Positions 55,609 through 64,000 of a DNA stretch of 64,000 nt are shown one piece after another. The translations under genes were made by a program, and so were the position numbers. The stretch spans positions 1 through 64,000 of the forward strand of contig JAUCBJ010001071.1 in the NCBI GenBank assembly GCA_032718475.1, in the 5' to 3' direction. Position 1 is the stretch's first letter. The number at the start of each line of letters is the position of its first letter. Below the pieces are notes generated by a model. The model saw only the letters and a program-made list of their open reading frames with translations. It did not search any database and was not told the origin of the DNA. The stretch comes from Nemertoderma westbladi. Its lineage: Eukaryota > Xenacoelomorpha > Nemertodermatida > Nemertodermatidae.

Positions 55609-58600
55609 TTACGTTGGGGAGTCCCTAGATGTTTGTTGGATTAGGGAGGCGGTCGTGGGAAGAGCATCTTGCCCTCCACAGTTTCCGGACAGTTCTCGGT
55701 CTCTTTCCAGTAAACATAAACGACCAACTGGGCGATTGAGCCGTTGTGCTTCGAACACAATTCCAGGTTTCCTCTTCGTCCTGGAATAATGACGATAGAA
55801 ACATCGCTTCAAATACACGACGGCCTTACAAAGCCGATTCCAGGATCTATAGTGGTCCATCGCTCCCGGCAGGAGAGGTGCGAGTCCCTGCGAGACGTCT
55901 GGTGTTCCAGATCTCCAGCCTCTCTCTCTGATCTCCACAACAGATCGTTTCGTGGTGGGGGAGTTTAGATCCACAGCGTCGTCTCTGGAAATGTGTAGTA
56001 CAGACAGATCTAGCACGGGTTTAAATAACCTTGATTTACTCGTCCGGGTTTTAGGTTTGACTTTCTCCGATCCCTTGGCTTGTCCAATCTCAGACGTGGT
56101 AAGATGGGGAGGCCATTCATCTTCTTTACTTAGGAAGTCGGGTCCACCTAACCAGTCTGGAGTATCTATCAGTTCTTGAGGAGTTGTTCCTCTGGAAGCG
56201 ATGTCGGCTAGATTAATCGTCTCGGGGCAATGTCTCCATTGATCTACATTTGAGTTAATATCGTCATTATCTGAGGAGTGTGGTGTTCCCTCAGCTGGGT
56301 CGTCTCCCTCACTAGTATCATCTTCCCATTCACTCATCTGGCAGACGCGATCTTGAAGCAGTCTTTCTCTGAGTGTTCTACGGGAAGGTCCAGTAAGGTA
56401 CCAACCTACTCTAGTTCTTACCGCATAGGGCTGAAGTGGTTGCGGTTGAGCAGGTCGTTTCTCTAATGTCTCCAGCGCCTCATGCGCGTTTTGGCCGATG
56501 AGTATTTGCACTCCAGGATAATCAGTCTGGAATCGAGGTATGTTAAGATGTTGGATGCTCTCATCCTCGTCCCAATCATAAAGGTCTGCTTGAGTAGTAG
56601 CGAAGTTCTTTATAGCCACCATTTTCACTGACCTTATGCTGTGTTCTCCTAATTCGTCCTGGGGGGTGGACAACGCTCCGACAGAATAATCAGCTGTTAT
56701 TGTAGATTTCCAAACTTGCATAATGCCTGACATGTTGAGCTTAGTTTGGAACTTGGGTTGTCCAGCAAATATATTTTCGGCTAGCTCTTTATCGATGAAT
56801 GTTCCTGTGCTACCGGAGTCCAGGAGGTTCGTCTCTCCCTCACTGCTGTCTTCTTCCCATTCACTCTCCTGATGGACCTGATCTTTGTGTAGCCTTTCTA
56901 GGAGTGTCCTATGGGAAGGTCCAGTGAGGTACCAACCTACTCTTGTTCTTCCCGCATAGGTTTGCAATGGTTGCGGTCGAGCAGGCCGTTTCTATAATGT
57001 CTCAAGCGCCTCATGCGCATTTTGGCCGATGAGTATTTGCACTCCAGGGTAGTCTGTGTTGAATCTAGGTATCTTATGCTGCTGGGTGAAATCGTCCTCA
57101 TCCCAGTTATAAGGTTCCACTTGGCTGGTAGCGAAGTTCTTTATCGCCACCATTTTTACTGACCTTATACTGTGTTCTCCTAGTTCATCCTGGGGGGTGG
57201 ACAACACACCTACATAGTAATCTGCGATTACTGTAGATTTCCAAACCTGCATAATTCCTGACATGTTTAACTTAGTTCGGAACTTGGGTTGTCCAGCAAA
57301 GATGTCTTCGGCTAGTTCTTTGTCGATGAATGTTCCTGTGCTGCCGGAGTCAAGGAGGGCGTTCACTATATAACTCTTTTTAGGCCCGTGGACTCTCAAC
57401 TGCACTACGGGAAATTCTCGGATTCCTACATTGGAAGTTGGTGCTTTCCAAGATGGTTGTCGTTCAGGAGCAGTTGGGGGGAGCTCACTGTCGGTTTCAT
57501 TCTCATAAGTAAGTGCTCGATACACTGCGGTATTTATTAGGTAACAGGATTCGTTTTCGTCGGAGAATTCATCAGTATAGAATCCTTCCATCTCATAACT
57601 TTGGTCAGTGTCGTTCACATCGCTGAATTGGACATGTAGTTCGGACTCACTTACCCGACTCGGGCTGTTTCCTTCGAATTCAGTGTGCAACAAGATATGA
57701 TGTTTAGCGCCGCATTTTGCACACCTTGCGTCGGAGTAACAGGTTCGCCGTTGGTGTCCTTGTCTGAGGCAATTATAACACAACCGCTTATCCCACATGA
57801 CTTCACGTCTATCCTTTAGTGATTTCTTGAGAAATTCTTCACACACACTTAAACGGTGGGGCCCGTCGCACAGCACACATTTCGGTTTGATGTTACTTAC
57901 CTTACCTGGGGTAACGTTGTGCACACTCGCTCCTTCCTCGGGCCTTCTTCCATGAATTCTCTTAGGAGACGTAGGAGGAGTTTTTCTTACCTGTTCTCTC
58001 CTGTCATTGGTTCGAGACTTGAATTTACTTACGTCCTTAGGCGCTCTGTTGTCATAGTAAGATCTTTCAGTGTCCCTCCCGCTGTCTTCCTCTTGAGAAG
58101 CCTGGCTTTCGCCGTCGTCTGTATAACACACTGGTATTATCCTTCTCCTAGAAACGGGTTTCTCACTTACCTCATTTTCCGGTGTCTCCCCTCTGGACTG
58201 CTTTAGGAGCTGTAATTTTACCTCTCCATCCAAGAATGACATGAGATCAGCCATGGTAGGGTCTCTTCGTTGTTGTTCCATCATATATAACACTTTCTTG
58301 TCCCAGCGTGTACCTACTCCACCCTTGGGCAAAGTAGATGCTAAGGCTCCTACAACCATAGAATTCTGGTATTCATGAGACTTACCTATCCAATCTAATT
58401 GTCTACAGATCTCCTGAATCTCATCGGAAAACTCTATAATCCCGCTGCTAAGAAACTTTCGGGGCGCCATTAATTTCGCATATAAATACCTAGCTATGTT
58501 AGTCCTATTACCATACCTGATGTTTAGTGTATCCCAAACTTGTCCCAATCCATCTTGATGTCCAATAAACTTCAACGCCATTAACTTGGGAGATCCTTCC

Positions 58601-60712
58601 AAGCACTCGATGAGGAATCTAAGTTTCTCTCCGTTAGATAGCACAGAGTTCTGTATGTTATCTTTATAATATTCATTAAAAGGTAACCATTTCATCTCAT
58701 CTCCATTGAACTTGACGATCTCTCCCACCTTTACCGCTTGACGGGCTTCGGTTCTAGCCATTTGATGCGTAAAACTTTCTTGGGCCATCGTGTTATTTAA
58801 TATCGAGTTATCGTTATATAAATTTCTCGGATTATGATCAGGTCTATATGGAATATCATTGTCAACAGGTTTATAATTACCCTTAATAGGGTTTACTATA
58901 GGAGTTTCTACTTCACTAGCAGTATAGATGCGTGTAGGCTCCACACCTTGTGCATGAAATACTTCAGACCTAACAGGTTGACACATTGTTACCGGGGTTG
59001 GTGGTATACCCCTTTGGATATTTACTAATTTATCGCGTTCTAACGCGATACTCTGCTGCACTTCTTGCAACTCTAACCTACTTTCCCTTACTGTGCCCTT
59101 TAACTGCTGAACAGTCCCTTCCATCTCCCGGACCTGCTGAGAGGAGCACAAATGGTGTTCCCTCAGCTGCCCGAGCAGGAGACCCATCTCCCATCGTCCC
59201 TCATCCACCCACTCTACCGCTGAAGCGGGAGCCGCCAACATAGTAGCGGGTGGACGAGGAACAACGGGCGACAAATCATTGATATTTCGCTCGGAGTCCA
59301 GGACAGGAACTGTCTCAGGGGTTGTTCTGGTGGGCACATGTAGTTTAGTGCTGTGCAAAGGGAATTTAGAGGTAGGTTCTAGGAGTACAGGTGTCTCTGT
59401 CACCGAAGGGGTGGCTTCGAGAACAGGCCTAATTATTTCAGGCTCATCTACTATAGTAGGGAGTCTTTCTAATCTAATAATTTGGTCTGTGGGTTCTGTA
59501 CTACCTAAGTCTGTGCTAGCTAGTTGCCTTCTCACAGCTGGGGGCAAATCAGGCAATTTCTGACGGTGGGGCATTCTTCTACGCCTGCTTAGACGAGATC
59601 TATTTCCTCCGCCTTCAGGATCGGTGGTATCGCCTTCATCAGATGATGTAAATCCCTGCCTTTTGGGAGTAGATCGACTTATCATCTGCATTTGACTAGC
59701 TGTTAACTGTTTATTTATGCAGTCTTGCTTCTCTTGAAGATTTTCCAACTCTAGTTGGGTGGTCTCTTCAGAAGCTCTCCGTTCTGCCTCCGCCACTGCT
59801 ATCTTTCTTTCCGCTTCTGCTGCTGCCTCTGCCGCTTTTCTTTCCGCTTCTGCCGCTGCCTCTGCCGCTTTTCTTTCCGCTTCTACCTCTGCCGCTGCCG
59901 CTGCTGCTATCTTTCTGTCTTCTATACGTTTTTTCTCTACTTGTTCTTCCTGGACTCTAGCGATGCGGAGGCATTCATCAAATTTAGCTTGGTTCGCAGC
60001 TAACATTTCCGCATCTATTGCGTCCAACACAAACTTGGCTCCTTCACTATTAGGACGAAGTCCAGCCAGCCTTCTCCTCAACTCTTCATCACCTAGAAAT
60101 CGTTGATAGTCCGACAGACAGATGTCAATAGCATCCTTCTTCTGCGGTTTCTCTGCTGTCGCTTCGCTTTCCACTTGAGAAAAGGTAGCGTCTGTTGATT
60201 CTCCATGGGTTGAGCGCTCAGCCAGCTGAGATTTCCACTGGGCCGTTCCTTGAACCTTGAGACTCACCCGCTGAAACCAAGTCTTTACGGCAACTTGCAA
60301 CGACGTGTCTTGTCTTCTTTTCGAAGCTTCCTCAAAGGCCGATAGGAATAGCCTGATTCTTAGAATTCTTTCTCGAACTTGATAAAGCAGCTCTCCCTGC
60401 TCTTGAGGTCCTTGGGTTTGTTGAAACAGTTGTTCCTCTAATCGCTCCAAAGAGCTGAAGAATCCCTGTACATATCCTGCTGCCGACCTCTTCCACACAG
60501 CTGGATCCCTAGTGTCTTTTGTCACTCCCATCCTGTGTATGTCTTCCCAGGCAGCTTCCGATAAGTCAAACGGGAGTCCGGGTCCGGGGAAGTTCCATTG
60601 CGACTCGACAATAGACTTCAGTTCCTCCCTTGTTGAAAAGCTTTTGCGTCATTAACCAGTTATTTTCCCTTAAAGTACTCTGTAGTTGGTTTGCCAGGCA
60701 TAAAAAGGCCAT
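55609..60712 (-). pseudogene. gag-pro: Element-3 gag-protease with deleted RT/integrase and duplicated protease
   Basis: The likely original start is ATG 60712-60710 (MAFLCLANQLQSTL), with an extra base near 60640 shifting into the long frame that is open from 60531. Features in order: helical Gag N-terminus, Ala/Glu coiled coil (59770-59900), Pao Gag core (VKFNGDEMKWLPFNEYY, near 58720), zinc knuckles (CYNCLRQGHQRRTC near 57780), protease with ALLDSGSTGTF (near 57355). At 56994-56992 a TAG replaces GAG. The frame then continues into a second copy of the protease segment (unit 531 bp). It next jumps straight to the end of RNase H (WRHCPETINLADIASRG, near 56225) and a linker, and ends at 55609. 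RT, most of RNase H and integrase are gone, yet the frame stays open across the deletion. Confidence 0.85.
56290..57351 (-). repeat. Tandem duplication of the protease segment (531-bp unit)
   Basis: The block from LLDSGSTGTFIDKEL to SEWEDD-SEG occurs twice in frame (177 codons per unit; CCGGAGTC landmarks at 57344 and 56813). The copies differ by scattered substitutions. Confidence 0.88.
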
Positions 60713-61800
60713 GTCCTTGCTTTACTGGTGTTTTAGAGGACATAAAAGTCATTTCTTCTGTATTTGTACTGTATTTGTACTTTAGAGGACATAATCCGCA
60801 ATCTCGTGACGCGATAAGCTAGATACTCTTGAAAACAGTGCGCTACCATGACGACGGCTAACAGCTGATATTGCCACGTCGACGTTTCTTTGTTTCTTTG
60901 TTCTCTCGTTGTTCGGTTGACCAATCAGAGCGTTTTTTGTCTCTGTGTTGGAGGTGTATACAGGAACTCAGTAGTTCAGTGTTATGTTTTTGCCCAGAGC
61001 CTAAGAACATCGGCCTTTGGCACCTACGTATATCAGCATTCTTTAGCTTTACATTAGTAGGCTTAATTATAGAACGTATATCTGTTATCTTACTCAACAA
61101 ACCAATTCTATGCAATTCATATCTTACATTACTGCTTTTGCTGTCGGTTATTCATTATATTTGTGGATGAAATATTATATCGGAATACTGATCAATAGTC
61201 AGACACCCCACCTTCTTGATATACTAAAGGTTAGAGAGACCAGTTACAAATAAACGATTGCGACCTATGTTAAGTGGTTTGAAGTGAATCTAATGCTATT
61301 TCATATGCCCGACATAAATTGTATGTTGCTCTCTTTATACGTGACCAAATTTAGTGAAGGTCGGCAGATTAGTGTGCAGTATTGTGCAGCATTGTGTATG
61401 ATTGTAACTGATAACAAAGCATCTCCTAAAGAATGCGCCATATACGTAAATCTATAGCCTTTTCGTTGTGTCTAGTTTAAGTCATAACTTTGTTTACATA
61501 TTTAGAGCGCCACGTCCTAAAGGAACTGTTAATATTTCCCGAAAGTGAATAATATTTGTCAGAGATTATATATTACGATCAGTCGAATAATACGGTAGGC
61601 TTACACCATCAATCATTAAGCTCCGAACTCAGTCTCCCGGGTATATCCAACGGGTGAATGATTGCGCATAGACTGGCTTCGGCTAATGTAGTGTATCAAA
61701 TACTCGTCATAAGCTAAAGAATATATATCATCCAAAAGACATCCTAATTTGGCAGGTTAAACTGTCAAAGGTCTTCAAAAGCGCAAACAATAACAGATAT
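60635..61800 (-). repeat. Right arm of the ~1.16-kb inverted repeat (5' region of element 3)
   Basis: Reverse-complementary to 41281-42450. On the minus strand it leads into the gag start, so it acts as the 5' end of element 3 and should contain its promoter; a TATAAAGAG on the minus strand near 61340 is a candidate. Short frames inside it (for example plus 60871-61170) are not conserved in the other arm. Confidence 0.78.
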
Positions 61801-62059
61801 TGCTTCTGGATTGCGGTGTAAGCCATCTAGTCGAAAGTACCGGTCGACCGGTAACCAGTAGGCCTGACTGCCTGATCATCCGGACCGGTACTTACTTACG
61901 GTACAGGTACAGCAGTATTATTCGATTGTGGTATTGTATACCGGTAGGCTGTTTAAGAGATTAGGGACTGTACACCCCTTGTTTCTTTTGGAGCTTACTT
62001 ATTTCTGTCAGTTTTATTTATTTGTAGGCCAGTATTGAGCAGAAGGCGTGTAAGCCTGC

Positions 62060-62640
62060 TCAGATTATACAGCTAATTTGTAGGCTTGACTGTTGGCTAG
62101 CTGTTGATTAGGTCTGAACGGATTGCAGTGCATGTAGAGTGTATGTCCGATAAAGAACGGTTAGGAAGTAGGGGCAGCCATAGCTGTAAGGTAAACCCCC
62201 ATCTAAAGAATAAGTCGTACTACTGGGTTAGAACGCATACTACTTAACCATTTCGGAGTCTGCATGTCCTGCGGTTTATTTAGGCTTGATAGGAGTCCAC
62301 CAGTGTTTGGTCTGCACTTTGTTTGTGTAGTCTGTACGGGTAGCGTATAATTTTATTTAGATAATTTGTAGGCTGGATAGTTGTCTGGCTGCTGTTGTGT
62401 TTGAGGAAATTTCGGAGTGTGTAAAGCATCTGTCCGATAAAGAACGGTTAGGAAGTAGGGGCAGCCATAGCTGTAAGGTAAACCCCCATCTAAAGAATAA
62501 GTCGTACTACTGGGTTAGAACGCATACTACTTAACCATTTCGGAGTCTGCATATACCGTGGTTTGTTTAGGCTTGATAGTAGTCTGTCAGTATTTGGTCT
62601 GCATTTTGTTTGAGTAGTTTGTACGCGTAGCGTAATATTT
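62060..62640. repeat. Two tandem ~287-bp units
   Basis: GTCCGATAAAGAACGGTTAG occurs at 62145 and 62432. The ~120 bp following are nearly identical and the flanks diverged, so part of the unit looks constrained or recently converted. Confidence 0.85.
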
Positions 62641-63594
62641 ATTATTCAGAGTTTATGCTATTATTCGCAACATTCATATCCCCAAGTTTATTCCTACAGT
62701 AATTGTGTTTGTTATACATACCGTTATAGTTAAACTAACCCCGGTACTACATCAGGGCTGCTCGGCGTAGGTAAAGACTGGAGATTTTGTGCTTTGGTCA
62801 CTCCGGCAGATACCGTGGTTCTTTAGCTGTTCAAGTATTTTTAACTACTAATTATTTGTTATACAAGTACTTGTACCTAATTTAGGGTTTAGTGTACAGT
62901 ACTTTCCGAAGGTGATTAGTGTGTAAGCAGTGTATTTGTGTTGTAAAGTGGTTAATAGGCACGTTGGTTCTGGTAGACCGCGGTAATTAACTTCTAGGTA
63001 GGGACACTCCGTGATACATAACGTAGTACCTATAGCGATACGGTTATAGTTCGTCAGGCGGTGGTATTTTCCTATCTGGACAACGCAGTATATTTACTAC
63101 TACTTATTATTTTCAAATACCGTAGTAACCTGTCCGTTGTAATAACCAGATATTCTAACCCTTTGTTAGGCTGGTTAGTAGACTTCTTGTAAAATTACCC
63201 TAAAAATTTGTATTTGTGTATTTGTAATTAAATTTTTGTGTTTATTTAGAGATTGTAATCTCAACCCGAATTGTACGTAATTTGTAGTATTAAGTAACTT
63301 AGGTAAATTAGAATTATTTGTTTTAGTGTCTAACAAGTAGCACTCCACTGAGAGCGCACAGCTTATGTGTAGTGACTCCTCCAGAAATAATAACATTTAT
63401 TTCAAACATTGACAAAACCCATTAAACGGGTATATATATATTATAAATCAACTCAAACGATTTATAAATAGTAGGCCTGCCATATAACAACTAGGTCTCA
63501 ATATCAGTTGGACTACTGCTTAAATAATGGTAATAAAGTAAGTTAAAGTAACCAAGTAACCCTTAAAATTCAGAAATTCAATTATTCTAAAATA

Positions 63595-63860
63595 ATTGAC
63601 ATACCGGTATTTACAATAGGCTTATTATATTTATTTCTATAAATTTTAGGTTGAAATCATACCGGTATTCTGTAATTAATTCTAGTCTGTAATTATACTT
63701 TTATATACTATAAGTGTAAACTGCATACCGGTATCCACGATAGGCCTATTATATATTTATATATATTTGTGCTAAAATTATATACCGGTTTCTGTGAAAA
63801 ACCTAGTCTGTAATAATACTTATATATACCATAAGCATACCGGTATACTAATATATATAT
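63595..63860. repeat. Diverged AT-rich tandem repeats with ACCGGTAT
   Basis: ATACCGGTAT or a close variant recurs five times at spacings near 60 bp (about 63602, 63660, 63725, 63783, 63836), together with CTAGTCTGTAAT and TAGGCCTA. Looks like an old satellite-like array. Confidence 0.65.
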
Positions 63861-63978
63861 ATTACGCTACACTGAGTAGCAGTATCGGTAACTAATTACT
63901 AGGCTAGCAGTTAATGCTGAATTACTAGACTTGCTTAGACTGTAATATAGCAGTAGGCATTCAACTGTGCAAACAAAC

Positions 63979-64000
63979 ATGTCTGATACTAAGCAGAACC
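63979..64000 (+). CDS. Possible ORF start cut by window edge
   Basis: ATG at 63979 opens seven codons (MSDTKQN) to the edge, in a CAAAC-ATG context like other element starts here. Too short to judge; it may be the start of another retroelement gag. Confidence 0.15.

Larger units (their letters stand above)
41281..61800 (-). mobile_element. Element 3: diverged, internally deleted BEL/Pao derivative between inverted arms
   Basis: All coding content outside the IS3-like insertion is on the minus strand: gag-protease (60712-55609), then a decayed ORF3 (53780 down to 42529). Reverse transcriptase and integrase are absent, so this copy cannot have moved on its own. Instead of two direct LTRs, the outer ends are inverted copies of one ~1.16-kb sequence. 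Either a second element inserted in the opposite orientation, or a rearrangement inverted one end. The outer limits given are where the arms stop matching; true element ends and a target duplication were not found. Confidence 0.55.
61801..63978. other. Intergenic or leader-like repeats, no gene seen
   Basis: No convincing frame. It contains two tandem ~287-bp units (62060-62640) and AT-rich repeats with ACCGGTAT (63600-63860), listed separately. The stretch could be the LTR or leader of an element whose coding part starts near 63979, but I could not show LTR ends. Confidence 0.45.

Noticed and set aside
60871-61170. 99-codon plus-strand frame in the right arm
   Set aside because: Not open in the homologous left arm; chance.

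Overview
This is metazoan genomic DNA that consists almost entirely of nested transposable elements; I found no ordinary host gene. BEL/Pao LTR retrotransposons, an RTE-type LINE, tRNA-derived SINEs and an IS3-like DDE transposon carrying a HECT-type gene occur together. Unique stretches are enriched for AGGCCT and ACCGGT palindromes. Together these suggest an invertebrate, probably marine, but I cannot name the species.

Layout. 1-7220: a BEL/Pao element on the minus strand (copy 1), cut by the window edge and lacking the first ~29 bp of its 5' LTR. 7221-11805: intergenic, with two tRNA-like SINEs, a 22-bp minisatellite, a foldback MITE and AT-rich DNA. 11806-17045: an old RTE-type LINE on the minus strand, with a near full-length copy of the same family inserted inside it (12045-15810). 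17046-21922: AT-rich intergenic DNA with a second foldback MITE (19140-19596). 21923-40826: a complete, young BEL/Pao element on the plus strand (copy 2), with 2.2-kb LTRs, a gag-pol frame of about 8.4 kb broken by one TGA and one TAG, and an extra 1215-codon ORF3 between pol and the 3' LTR. 41281-61800: a diverged, internally deleted BEL/Pao derivative on the minus strand (element 3), bounded by ~1.16-kb arms that are inverted relative to each other. An IS3-like transposon (42597-52354) interrupts the last codons of its ORF3. That transposon carries a 2.6-kb internal tandem duplication, and a third LINE copy sits inside the second duplicate. 61801-64000: intergenic repeats and a possible ORF start at the edge.

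The most interesting content is ORF3 of the BEL elements. In copy 2 it is not an envelope: it has an N-terminal Cys/His cluster, a region matching the three motifs of DEDDy 3'-5' exonucleases (the last Asp replaced by Glu) and three canonical CCHC zinc knuckles. A degenerate relative in element 3 keeps the N-terminal Cys/His cluster, so the gene belongs to more than one lineage. The copy-2 element also shows two signals at the nucleic-acid level: a dispersed 16-18 bp perfect palindrome in coding and non-coding DNA, and a roughly ten-fold excess of the 5' splice-site core GGTAAG across gag-pol but not ORF3.

All alignments, identities and counts were made by eye; no database search was run.
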